A DNA stretch of 29,437 bases from Ceratorhiza oryzae-sativae (lineage: Eukaryota; Basidiomycota; Agaricomycetes; Cantharellales; Ceratobasidiaceae), in the NCBI GenBank assembly GCA_030998015.1, contig JARWMV010000172.1:1-29437 (forward strand), in the 5' to 3' direction. Under the pieces are notes generated by a model, which was not told the DNA's origin, did not search any database, and saw only the letters and a program-made list of their open reading frames with translations. Below, in pieces: positions 1 through 8,658 of the stretch. A program made the position numbers and the translations under genes. The stretch's first letter is position 1. Each line of letters starts with the position of its first letter.

Positions 1-5
1 CGCGG

Positions 6-884
6 GCATCATGGATGGCATGATGTCTTTTAACAGAAACTGCAAAACAGCCAATGATTTTTGCGGAATTCGTATTTTGTAACCGTCCCGGTCTTTATTA
101 ATAGTGCATTTGAGATCCCATTTCTCATTTAGAGTTTTGGCCAATAGTTCGACTTCTTCTATTGTAAAACCTTGAGTATGTAATATTACTACATGGAAAG
201 TATTACAAAAACTACCATCGTCTGCCAGCCAATAGGCCAAAGACAAAGGCCTCCCAATGCGTTACCAAGCCTGTAAGGCACGCCCTACGGGCCAGCGTAT
301 TGGGAGAGCCTTTACCCCCCCAAACAATGCAGCATAGCTGCATCAGTTTGGGGGGTCAAAGGTGTAAGCAGCTCTTTTATGTTAGCCGGAACAATTTTTT
401 TCCCTGAAGAATAGAATAGTTCGTACAGCTCATTAAAACAAGGTAAAGAGTAAGTATAAAAGGTTACTCGAGAATAAATCATTCCCGTCACTTTGTGAGC
501 TGACATATTAAAGACTTTAGGTTCTGAGCTGCAATAATCCTTAAATAGAAAGTACAAATGGTCTAAATAGTCTTTGTGAACAGTACCTTGTGAAAACATT
601 AATCTAGCATTTACACCTTGTTTCTGAATGTTTATATCGCCCAGGCAAAGGTATTGCGAGGTAGCCTGGACCCCAGAGGTTCCAGGCTACCTCGGAATCA
701 GGCGCCCTATTAAAATATCTCTTAATTCCGAGGTTAGTGAAATGGATTCTCTTTCAACCTTCTTTAAACTTAACCGCCGTAAGGGTTTATCATCAGCCGG
801 TTTAACGGGGACTAAAGACATAATTCCTACACAGAAATCAATAGGCTGAATATATTCGGCAATAAGCAATAAAGCACTTAACAA
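6..884 (-). pseudogene. LAGLIDADG_2-type endonuclease, broken (duplicate copy)
   Basis: Same gene as the copy at 4046-4924 with the same two breaks (644-704 and 250-362). Bases 1-5 are the end of a family A element, so this copy too was cut by A at the same base. The breaks therefore predate the duplication or were copied with it. Confidence 0.73.
250..362 (+). mobile_element. family GH double hairpin (113 bp with target repeat)
   Basis: Inserted in the LAGLIDADG_2 gene between ...LLTPL and SLAYW, with CAAAGG on both sides (244-249 and 357-362). Same length as the insertion at 1557-1669. Duplicate at 4290-4402. Confidence 0.85.
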
Positions 885-1439
885 CGCAATAATTGTTATT
901 GCGGTTTTGGCTTTTGCCTTTAAGATTAAGAAAAGTATTGCAATTACAGAATTTTTGGAGTTAATAAATAAAATAACTCCGCTCCCTGGATCTCTAGAGA
1001 TCCAGGAGGCGGAGTTAGCTACTGCCCCCCAAACATGTGCAGCTACGCTGCATTGTTTGGGGGGTCAATGGCGACATTGCAATTATTGGGGGTCTACAGC
1101 GGCTAACACGGATAATAAAAATTTGTTCACCATGTTGGGTTTTATTTTAAATTGTGCCTATGCTTTCGCATTTCTAATTATTTCCTCCACTAGACTTAGT
1201 CTAGTTAGAATCTAAACATGTACGTTTACATACAGGCTACTACTCGACTACTAGAATTTTAACCCGTACGAAAAAATTTTAGAAAAAGGCTGGATCCAAT
1301 ATAAGAATAAATTAGCTCTATTCCAAAAACCAAGAGAAAAGTTATTTTTATACAGGATGGGTTTTACCCTGAAACTTAAATTAAACTAGGCTAAAGAATT
1401 TAGTGCTCCATCTAGCAAAAACTTTATTTTTGTTTGTTT

Positions 1440-1537
1440 CCCCAAATTGGGGGTGTAGATTTGCCTGCGCAAATCACCCCCAATTTAGGAGTCCTCAGCG
1501 CTTAGGCCGCGCCTAAAGGCGCGATCTGAGAGTTGGA
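1440..1537 (+). repeat. family F palindromic repeat
   Basis: About 98 bp: CCCCAAATTGGGGG, a GATTTGCCTGCGCAAATC hairpin closed by CACCCCCAATTT, then AGGAGTCCTCAGCGCTTAGG and a GCGCCTAAAGGCGC hairpin. Other copies: 5480-5577, 11633-11730, 22803-22895; inverted 3760-3857 and 24143-24240. The front part alone occurs at about 2289-2326 and 6329-6366 inside the endonucleases. Confidence 0.88.
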
Positions 1538-1556
1538 TTTGTTGTAAACCTTCAAT

Positions 1557-1669
1557 AGCCCCCCAATGCGTTACCAAGCCTGTAAGGCACGCCCTACGGG
1601 CCAGCGTATTGGGGGGCTATCACCCCCCCCAAACAATGCAGCGTAGCTGCATTAGTTTGGGGGGTCAAT
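1557..1669 (+). mobile_element. family GH double hairpin (113 bp with target repeat)
   Basis: Hairpin H (CCCAATGCG.../...CGTATTGGG, with the inner palindrome GCCCTACGGGC) followed by hairpin G (CCCCAAACAATGCAG / CTGCATTAGTTTGGGG). Inserted in the endonuclease codons HLT|IEGL with TCAAT repeated on both sides (1552-1556 and 1665-1669). The same insertion is at 5597-5709 in the duplicate. Confidence 0.85.
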
Positions 1670-1811
1670 TGTCAAATGAGCTCCCTGACCCATAAGATCA
1701 ACTATTTGTTCAAATAACAATAAATCTGCACGTTTTTGAGTTAGAAGTGGATATTCTGTAAAATGAGGTATTATAATATTTTTTAAATCTTTACGGTTAG
1801 CTACTGAATAT

Positions 1812-1983
1812 CCGCCGGCGTTAGAGGGAATCCTAAAGATTCCCTCGTAGAAAATGACGACCGTTCGTCATTTTCAGCCGGCGGCTAAATATCGATATTA
1901 TGCCGCGCACTAGCAATCGCAAACGGTTGCGATTGCTCACGTTGGTTGGTGGGACAAGTCCCACCAGCAACTAACGCGCGCGG
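1812..1983 (+). mobile_element. family A compound hairpin element (172 bp)
   Basis: Reference copy. Ends CCGCCGGCGTTAG / CTAACGCGCGCGG are inverted repeats with two mismatches. Inside, in order: hairpin AGGGAATC/GATTCCCT; GAAAATGACGA/TCGTCATTTTC; GCGGCTAAATATC/GATATTATGCCGC (two mismatches); AGCAATCGCAA/TTGCGATTGCT; GGTGGGAC/GTCCCACC. No coding capacity. Here it opens a composite that interrupts the I-OnuI-type endonuclease. Confidence 0.93.
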
Positions 1984-2555
1984 GCCCCCGCTCTATCGGC
2001 TAAAATCTTAGGTGTAACCCAAGATTTCAGCCGCCCTGCCTAGAGAACTGCGCTTTAGCGCACGTCTTGGCAGGGGTAATAAAGCGGAGGGTCAACGACC
2101 CGTGGGCATTGTTAACGAGGCCGCGTTCGCGGCGAGCCGCGCGCACGCCAGGGCCGCCTTGGCAAGCCAAGGCGTTCGCAGGCGTGCACGGGTCATATTA
2201 TTCGTAGTATCTACTCGAATTGTACCAACTCCTCCAAAAAATTCTGGTAACTGGCCCAATAATTCCTTATCTCTGATATTTAATCCAACCCCAAATTGGG
2301 GGTGTAGATTTGCCTGCGCAAATCTTGGACCCTCCAGCCTGTTTTGTAACTGGTATCTTTGTAAATTGAAGTAGAAAAAGAACCCTCAGCGTCGACTAAC
2401 CCTGAGACAAAGTAAGGATTAAGTTTTGCTTTTTCATGACTTGATGTAGAAAAATTTGAACTATTTAATTGTTTAGAAGGGATTTTGATAAGATAGTTTC
2501 TTTCGAAACCCATTAGAGTACACCTTAATTGCATGTATTTAAGTAGGTCTAATGC

Positions 2556-2780
2556 AATAACTACCGTCTACTCGTTGCTCTTTTACAGCCTCGATTGATT
2601 GCGAGACTGATTTAGATCCGCGATAACCCATTTCATTTTCATTCATCCTATGGCTTGTTACCGTACCTGGGTAATTACTCCAGCCACTTATAGTGTTTCC
2701 ACTATAGCTTGGTACCATAGGCTTTAGGGTGTCCCCGGAGTTTGATAGTTTCACCCACTCAAGTGTCTTCCCAAGACACT
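2556..2780 (-). other. group I intron core, rps3 intron 2
   Basis: Same conserved blocks as intron 1: CTCCGGGGACACCCTAAAG at 2744-2724 (minus) and GAGCAACGAGTAGACGGTAG at about 2581-2561. The translated form NSGDTLK...NENEMGYRGSKS...VKEQRVDGS is the stretch commonly found reading through such introns ahead of a LAGLIDADG ORF. The hairpin at 2762-2780 (AGTGTC/GACACT) covaries with the corresponding stem of intron 1. The 3' part of the intron lies left of the window. Confidence 0.6.
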
Positions 2781-3183
2781 CTGCAGGTACAATGTTTTGA
2801 GTTATAAGTCTACCCGCTAATCTTATTTTAATTCCGTTAAGGATAGTAGCCATTTGAGTAAATTCGATTAGATTACTATTTCTATTTAAATTTTTATTTA
2901 TGACTGCTCGTGAAAATAGCATATCTTCTATTTTATAGAATTTATAATCTTTACCATTTAATCCAATAAGTTGAGCTAAGATTTTACTGTCTTTGAAAGG
3001 GTTGTATAATCTCACTAATTGCAATTTAACATTTTTACCGAATAATTTACTTAAAACAACTAATAATTTTTGAGTTCTAATAGAGTTAAAAAGAAATTTC
3101 TCAGTTCCTAAATTAAATAAGCTTGTAGTGTGGTGATTTTTAACCGTTGTCATCAAATTCATGGTTTCAAATTTATCTTGCAA
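2781..3183 (-). CDS. rps3: probable rps3 exon 2 (central part of Rps3)
   Basis: Contains LSKLFGKNVKLQLVRLYNPF followed by KDSKILAQL, and later NGIKIRLAGRLITQ. These are the two best conserved blocks of fungal mitochondrial Rps3 (usual form: ...ELVRLYYPYxDSNIL... and ...GIKIxxxGRLMTQ...). The true exon start probably lies between the endonuclease stop at 3194 and about 3120. The 3' end is near 2781, where a hairpin shared with the other intron begins. The GRLMTQ neighbourhood is where fungal rps3 is known to be invaded by I-OnuI-type introns. The ORF continues to 2539 through intron sequence. Exon 3 would lie beyond the left edge. Confidence 0.6.
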
Positions 3184-3256
3184 CTAAATAGTTTTATTGT
3201 TTTCTACCTCTGTTCATTCCGGACTTAATTTTTCTAATTTCCTCTAACCCTTCAAT

Positions 3257-3355
3257 AGCCCCCCAATGCGTTACCAAGCCTGTAAGGCCAGCGTATTGGG
3301 GGGGCTATCACCCCCCCAAACAATGCAGCGTAGCTGCATTAGTTTGGGGGTCAAA
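3257..3355 (+). mobile_element. family GH double hairpin, shorter H
   Basis: Inserted at HLT|IEGL of the C-terminal endonuclease piece, flanked by TCAA. Its H hairpin lacks the innermost GCCCTACGGGC palindrome. It lies at the codon equivalent to that of the insertion at 1557. Confidence 0.82.
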
Positions 3356-3445
3356 TGTTAGATGAGCTCCGGAACTTTTTAGGTCAGCTATTCTACACCA
3401 ATCTAAAAAATCCAAAATTTTAAGACCCAAAAGAGGGTATTTATT

Positions 3446-3645
3446 ACCCTAACCCTGTCGTCAGCGTGTACAAGTACACGCTGCTAGGGAACCTCTTCCC
3501 CTCCGCGCTCTTTGATCGCCCGCAGGGCGGCCTAAGCGCGGAGTGCTTCGGAGCCGTCTGTGTACGGCTTAAGCCGCACACAGACGTCTCCTCTACAAGC
3601 GTGAAATTGTTGCACGTACGTGCAACAACTTCTAGGGGACGGGTC
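3446..3645 (+). mobile_element. family B compound hairpin element (200 bp)
   Basis: Starts ACCCTAACCCTGTC and ends GGGGACGGGTC. Internal palindromes: CGTGTACAAGTACACG, a C element (about 3498-3541), GTCTGTGT/ACACAGAC, and the perfect 18-mer GTTGCACGTACGTGCAAC. Interrupts the I-OnuI-type endonuclease between ...IIPF and KYPLL. Confidence 0.9.
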
Positions 3646-3873
3646 AAGAATGGTATAATTTTATCACTTAAGTCTGAGAATCTTTTTTATCTTTCTCAAC
3701 TTTTCATGCAGCCCTCCATTGGCTCAAAAACAACCAAAAGAGGGGTTCGAGAATAAATATCCAACTCTCTGATCGCGCCTTTAGGCGCGGCCTAAGCGCT
3801 GAGGACTCCTAAATTGGGGGTGATTTGCGCAGGCAAATCTACACCCCCAATTTGGGGAAATAAATTTAAAGGC

Positions 3874-4045
3874 CCGCCGGCGTTAGAGGGAATCCTAAAG
3901 ATTCCCTCGTAGAAAATGACGACCGTTCGTCATTTTCAGCCGGCGGCTAAATATCGATATTATGCCGCGCACTAGCAATCGCAAACGGTTGCGATTGCTC
4001 ACGTTGGTTGGTGGGACAAGTCCCACCAGCAACTAACGCGCGCGG
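3874..4045 (+). mobile_element. family A element
   Basis: Complete copy, matching the reference by eye. Its right end abuts the truncated LAGLIDADG_2 gene; its left flank is an AT-rich linker after an inverted F element. Confidence 0.93.
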
Positions 4046-4924
4046 GCATCATGGATGGCATGATGTCTTTTAACAGAAACTGCAAAACAGCCAATGATTT
4101 TTGCGGAATTCGTATTTTGTAACCGTCCCGGTCTTTATTAATAGTGCATTTGAGATCCCATTTCTCATTTAGAGTTTTGGCCAATAGTTCGACTTCTTCT
4201 ATTGTAAAACCTTGAGTATGTAATATTACTACATGGAAAGTATTACAAAAACTACCATCGTCTGCCAGCCAATAGGCCAAAGACAAAGGCCTCCCAATGC
4301 GTTACCAAGCCTGTAAGGCACGCCCTACGGGCCAGCGTATTGGGAGAGCCTTTACCCCCCCAAACAATGCAGCATAGCTGCATCAGTTTGGGGGGTCAAA
4401 GGTGTAAGCAGCTCTTTTATGTTAGCCGGAACAATTTTTTTCCCTGAAGAATAGAATAGTTCGTACAGCTCATTAAAACAAGGTAAAGAGTAAGTATAAA
4501 AGGTTACTCGAGAATAAATCATTCCCGTCACTTTGTGAGCTGACATATTAAAGACTTTAGGTTCTGAGCTGCAATAATCCTTAAATAGAAAGTACAAATG
4601 GTCTAAATAGTCTTTGTGAACAGTACCTTGTGAAAACATTAATCTAGCATTTACACCTTGTTTCTGAATGTTTATATCGCCCAGGCAAAGGTATTGCGAG
4701 GTAGCCTGGACCCCAGAGGTTCCAGGCTACCTCGGAATCAGGCGCCCTATTAAAATATCTCTTAATTCCGAGGTTAGTGAAATGGATTCTCTTTCAACCT
4801 TCTTTAAACTTAACCGCCGTAAGGGTTTATCATCAGCCGGTTTAACGGGGACTAAAGACATAATTCCTACACAGAAATCAATAGGCTGAATATATTCGGC
4901 AATAAGCAATAAAGCACTTAACAA
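4046..4924 (-). pseudogene. LAGLIDADG_2-type endonuclease nested in rps3 intron 1, broken
   Basis: Three pieces: LTSELRDILIG (4780-4745, preceded by a hydrophobic lead that stays open beyond 4924), LGDINIQKQGVNARLMFSQG onward (4683-4403, ending ...NIKELLTPL), and SLAYWLADDGSF...LKDIMPSMM (4289-4046). A GC palindrome block (4684-4744) separates pieces 1 and 2; a 113-bp GH insertion (4290-4402) separates 2 and 3; a family A copy ends the gene at 4045. The order and motifs are those of single-chain LAGLIDADG_2 homing endonucleases. It sits between the two halves of another endonuclease, suggesting that one endonuclease gene invaded the other. Confidence 0.75.
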
Positions 4925-5411
4925 CGCAATAATTGTTATTGCGGTTTTGGCTTTTGCCTTTAAGATTAAGAAAAGTATTGCAATTACAGAATTTTTGGAG
5001 TTAATAAATAAAATAACTCCGCTCCCTGGATCTCTAGAGATCCAGGAGGCGGAGTTAGCTACTGCCCCCCAAACATGTGCAGCTACGCTGCATTGTTTGG
5101 GGGGGTCAATGGCGACATTGCAATTATTGGGGGTCTACAGCGGCTAACACGGATAATAAAAATTTGTTCACCATGTTGGGTTTTATTTTAAATTGTGCCT
5201 ATGCTTTCGCATTTCTAATTATTTCCTCCACTAGACTTAGTCTAGTTAGAATCTAAACATGTACGTTTACATACAGGCTACTACTCGACTACTAGAATTT
5301 TAACCCGTACGAAAAAATTTTAGAAAAAGGCTGGATCCAATATAAGAATAAATTAGCTCTATTCCAAAAACCAAGAGAAAAGTTATTTTTATACAGGATG
5401 GGTTTTACCCT

Positions 5412-6578
5412 GAAACTTAAATTAAACTAGGCTAAAGAATTTAGTGCTCCATCTAGCAAAAACTTATTTTGTTTGTTTTCCCCAAATTGGGGGTGTAGAT
5501 TTGCCTGCGCAAATCACCCCCAATTTAGGAGTCCTCAGCGCTTAGGCCGCGCCTAAAGGCGCGATCTGAGAGTTGGATTTGTTGTAAACCTTCAATAGCC
5601 CCCCAATGCGTTACCAAGCCTGTAAGGCACGCCCTACGGGCCAGCGTATTGGGGGGCTATCACCCCCCCCAAACAATGCAGCGTAGCTGCATTAGTTTGG
5701 GGGGTCAATTGTCAAATGAGCTCCCTGACCCATAAGATCAACTATTTGTTCAAATAACAATAAATCTGCACGTTTTTGAGTTAGAAGTGGATATTCTGTA
5801 AAATGAGGTATTATAATATTTTTTAAATCTTTACGGTTAGCTACTGAATATCCGCCGGCGTTAGAGGGAATCCTAAAGATTCCCTCGTAGAAAATGACGA
5901 CCGTTCGTCATTTTCAGCCGGCGGCTAAATATCGATATTATGCCGCGCACTAGCAATCGCAAACGGTTGCGATTGCTCACGTTGGTTGGTGGGACAAGTC
6001 CCACCAGCAACTAACGCGCGCGGGCCCCCGCTCTATCGGCTAAAATCTTAGGTGTAACCCAAGATTTCAGCCGCCCTGCCTAGAGAACTGCGCTTTAGCG
6101 CACGTCTTGGCAGGGGTAATAAAGCGGAGGGTCAACGACCCGTGGGCATTGTTAACGAGGCCGCGTTCGCGGCGAGCCGCGCGCACGCCAGGGCCGCCTT
6201 GGCAAGCCAAGGCGTTCGCAGGCGTGCACGGGTCATATTATTCGTAGTATCTACTCGAATTGTACCAACTCCTCCAAAAAATTCTGGTAACTGGCCCAAT
6301 AATTCCTTATCTCTGATATTTAATCCAACCCCAAATTGGGGGTGTAGATTTGCCTGCGCAAATCTTGGACCCTCCAGCCTGTTTTGTAACTGGTATCTTT
6401 GTAAATTGAAGTAGAAAAAGAACCCTCAGCGTCGACTAACCCTGAGACAAAGTAAGGATTAAGTTTTGCTTTTTCATGACTTGATGTAGAAAAATTTGAA
6501 CTATTTAATTGTTTAGAAGGGATTTTGATAAGATAGTTTCTTTCGAAACCCATTAGAGTACACCTTAATTGCAATGTA
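5412..6578 (-). pseudogene. I-OnuI-type LAGLIDADG endonuclease, N-terminal half, broken (copy 2)
   Basis: Starts in frame with the intron core (LRCTLMGFERNY at 6571-6536) and carries the first catalytic motif in NPYFVSGLVDAEGSF. Reading then jumps frame across an F-type palindrome (about 6329-6366) to GLNIRDKELLGQLPEFFGG, across a 400-bp A-plus-E composite (5852-6251) to YSVANRKDLK and YPLLTQKRAD, and across a GH insertion (5597-5709) to IEGLQQI before the F element at 5480. The second LAGLIDADG motif is not found; the C-terminal end reappears at 3690-3194. The enzyme class cleaves intronless alleles to drive homing; this copy cannot be made as one protein. Confidence 0.75.
5852..6023 (+). 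mobile_element. family A element
   Basis: Copy carried in the right-hand 2.5-kb duplicate, at the site equivalent to 1812-1983. Confidence 0.93.
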
Positions 6579-6594
6579 AATATATACTATCGCA

Positions 6595-6853
6595 ATAACT
6601 ACCGTCTACTCGTTGCTCTTTTACAAATATTGTAACTACTAAGAATAAACAAAAACATTTCACTAAGGTAATTAAAATATCTGACTTAGATCCGCGATTG
6701 CCCATTTCTCTTTCGATCATATTAAAACTTGTTACTATACATGAGTGATTAGTTCATCCACACATAAACTTTCGAATATGGCTTAGTATTTTAATCTTTA
6801 GGGTGTCCCCGGAGTTTGATAGTTTTCCCCATAATGGAGTTTTCCCAGAACTC
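6595..6853 (-). other. group I intron core, rps3 intron 1
   Basis: Minus-strand sequence with the marks of a fungal group I core: the P/Q-like block CTCCGGGGACACCCTAAAG (revcomp of 6797-6815), the R/S-like block GAGCAACGAGTAGACGGTAG (near 6620-6600) and TCGCGGATCTAAGTCAG. At 6836-6853 a hairpin (GGAGTT/AACTCC) has the same loop CTGGGAA-type sequence as the hairpin of intron 2 but different paired bases. Intron 1 would run from about 6853 to about 3190 and carries the endonuclease copy 2. Confidence 0.6.
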
Positions 6854-7398
6854 CAAACAGGTTTAAATCTTGACTTTTCAGTTGGAATTGCCCCTAGAAT
6901 AGGTGAGTAATCTGGGTCTTCTAGCCGCGCTAGAGAATGGGGTCCTTTTGATTCGGTGATCGGCTGTAGCCTTATTTGATTTTCAGTGTCGGCTAAAGTC
7001 GATAAATTAGCCGTGCTATGTCGCGGCATTGTCGGAGCATAGTATGATTTCAGATTTTGTTCTGTAAAGTAAAAACATAAGCTTATTATAACAGTTCTAG
7101 GCGTAATAGCATAAAAAGGTGTGCTAATTAGAGAAGACAATCTAAGGTAAAAATTTGTTATAATTTTATTTGCTTTTTTTCTGTTAGCATGTTCCGTAGA
7201 AGCTCCTAAGGAAGAAAAGTTATATGACAATCCTTGCCCGGCATATAGAGAAGCCGAACTAAAGCTTGGGTTAATTACTTTTTTTAATAGATGGCTTGTA
7301 GCCACATTATCAGGGCTAAACCCGATATTGCTTGGCTTAGGGTTTGGTACTGCGCTTTCAGCGCTAAAGCCGTTAGTTAGATTTGGATTATTTTTCAT
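6854..7398 (-). CDS. rps3: probable rps3 exon 1 (mitochondrial ribosomal protein S3)
   Basis: The frame opens at ATG 7398 and runs into the group I intron core beginning near 6853. The segment LSSLISTPFYAITPRTVII followed by SLCFYF resembles the N-terminal part of fungal mitochondrial Rps3, where a polar start is followed by a SKP...ISPNKVII-type strand. Rps3 is a small-subunit ribosomal protein acting on the mitoribosome. The ORF itself continues to 6754, but those codons are intron. The start is assumed to be the first ATG. Support is positional as well: the next recognisable exon (3183-2781) carries the central part of Rps3. Without an alignment the identity of exon 1 remains tentative. 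Confidence 0.4.
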
Positions 7399-7654
7399 TT
7401 ATTTTTATTATTAAAGGATAAGATACGGTAACACAGTATTAATTGTTTTTTTTGGTAAAATAAATACTGCAGCTACGCTGCAGTACTCCAAATTGTTTAT
7501 GGGCTGTAAGTCCTTAAAACTTTTGGTTGAATAAAAAAAACATGATTTGTATGTACGTCAGCAAATTAATTTTTCCTCCTCTTCCCTTTCAGCATCTACC
7601 CCCCAAACAATGCAGCGCAAGCTGCATATGTTTGGGGGAAGAGACCGCTGCCGC

Positions 7655-7876
7655 TGTTAGATCGCTCTATCTTACCCGTGCCCGCCTACGATCGCAGCTT
7701 AAGCTGCGGCCCTGGCGTGCGCGGGCTCGCGGCCAGAGGGGCCGCCTCGAGCACAACCTCGGAATCAGGCGCCTCCCGTGGTGGATGGGCCCGAGCGTAG
7801 CGACGGTCCTCACCACCACGGGGGGTACGATAGAACGGCCGATTGCGGCAGCGTACTCCTAATTTTATCGCTTACG
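7655..7876 (+). repeat. about 220-bp repeat, inverted partner at 24290-24515
   Basis: Composite with CCCGTGGTGGATGGGCCCG, a GTACGATAGA...TCTATCTTACCCG frame and CTAATTTT-type ends. The copy at 24290-24515 is inverted; 11130-11285 is a partial direct copy. The inner loop of the terminal hairpin differs (ATCGCTTACGCGAT here, absent in the others). Confidence 0.82.
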
Positions 7877-8001
7877 CGATAAAATTGGGGTAAATTTATT
7901 TCTTTAGTTTGTTTTTGGGTTCATCAGCCAAAATTATATCCTCCCTCAGCAGTGCGCAAAGGGAACCATTTGCGCGGTAGGCTAAATAGCCTCGGTTTTA
8001 T

Positions 8002-8257
8002 GACCCGTGCACGCCTGCGAACGCCTTGGCTTAAGCCAAGCAAGCTTGGCTCATATTGACCTTAAGGTCAATAATCAAGCCAAGGCGGCCCTGGCGTGCG
8101 CGCGGCGTCTGATTCCGAGGTACCCTGGAACTTAAAGTTCCAGGGTACCTCGCAATACCTCGCCGCGAACGCGGCCTCGATAACCATACCCCTCGGGTCA
8201 ACAGCATGTATTTATATATAAATACAATGCTGGTTGACCCTAAGCGGGGGTATGATA
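8002..8257 (+). repeat. 256-bp composite palindrome repeat
   Basis: Starts GACCCGTGCACGCCTGCG; contains the CCTTGGCTTAAGCCAAG hairpin with a further palindrome in it, the hairpin TACCCTGGAACTTAAAGTTC, and a GGGTCAACAGCAT/ATGCTGGTTGACCC hairpin with an AT-rich loop. Near-identical direct copy at 26295-26550; shorter forms at 2100-2211, 9109-9200 and 19317-19400. Confidence 0.88.
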
Positions 8258-8658
8258 CAAAAACGACCTCTACTGAGGGACCTAATCACAAGATGGTGGC
8301 GTGTCCTCTAGCTGAAATTGTTGCACGTACGTGCAACAACTTCACGCTTGAGGCGGAACTACCCACCTACCGATTAATAAGGGGGATACCGTTTTCATTT
8401 TTCGGGCGGTTTGAAAAATATAAATTTCGGAGAACGGAGAAAATAAAATAAGGCTAATTTGAAGAAATAGTTCCTGGCACTAAGATCGCCGTACTTAGTA
8501 CGGGCTTTACTGCCCGCGCTGAGCCAACTTTCACAGCAGATGGATCGTCTTATCATTGATCGACCCTATGGCCGAAATCCTAGGATTTCGGCAGGGTAAA
8601 GTACCAGAATAAATCGTCCTGGCCAGAGATCTCAGGCGAAGCGATTTTGGGTTAAGAA

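Larger units (their letters stand above)
1..2533 (+). repeat. 2.5-kb direct duplication, left copy
   Basis: Near-identical to 4041-6573 (offset 4040, with only small homopolymer differences seen near 1070 and 1427). It covers the LAGLIDADG_2 remnant, the I-OnuI-type N-terminal half and all repeats inserted in them. The right border is the endonuclease/intron junction at 2533; the left border is outside the window. Confidence 0.95.
1380..2538 (-). pseudogene. I-OnuI-type LAGLIDADG endonuclease, N-terminal half, broken (copy 1)
   Basis: Same gene and same breaks as the copy 4040 bases to the right. LAGLIDADG motif near 2425-2385, F-type palindrome at about 2289-2326, A composite at 1812-2211, GH insertion at 1557-1669 and F element at 1440-1537. 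By eye only small length differences separate the copies (near 1070 and 1427). It lies downstream of rps3 intron core 2. Confidence 0.72.
3194..3690 (-). pseudogene. I-OnuI-type LAGLIDADG endonuclease, C-terminal end, broken
   Basis: Three readable pieces in one order on the minus strand: RFSDLSDKIIPF (3690-3648), KYPLLGLKILDFLDWCRIAD through GAHLT (3440-3359), and IEGLEEIRKIKSGMNRGRKQ with a TAA stop at 3196-3194. They match the C-terminal end of I-OnuI-like enzymes. The first break is a 200-bp B element (3446-3645), the second a GH insertion (3257-3355). This is most likely the missing end of the endonuclease whose N-terminal half lies at 6578-5412. The stop lies just ahead of rps3 exon 2, as expected for an ORF near the 3' end of a group I intron. 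Confidence 0.7.
4041..6573 (+). repeat. 2.5-kb direct duplication, right copy
   Basis: Second copy of the segment at 1-2533. To its right the two intron cores resemble each other only in their conserved blocks, so identity stops sharply at 6573. To its left lies the family A copy 3874-4045; the left-hand duplicate also begins inside an A copy. Confidence 0.95.

Noticed and set aside
2102..2374. 90-codon plus-strand ORF (and its copy at 6142)
   Set aside because: It is the antisense of endonuclease remnants plus repeats; the minus-strand reading is the recognisable one.
3466..3756. Plus-strand ORFs within B elements (also at 18769, 23079) and their minus-strand shadows
   Set aside because: They are translations of the B repeat itself and change with the flanks; no sign of coding selection.
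3874..4045. Consistent target-site duplications around family A
   Set aside because: Flanks of the 13 copies show no repeated bases beyond one or two that could be chance.
1..6573. Duplication as a pure assembly error
   Set aside because: The copies adjoin different intron cores and differ by small indels, so I keep it as real; long reads would still be needed to be sure.
8002..8257. Bacterial-type mobile element or intrinsic terminators
   Set aside because: No transposase or bacterial gene is present; the hairpins belong to mitochondrial repeat families.
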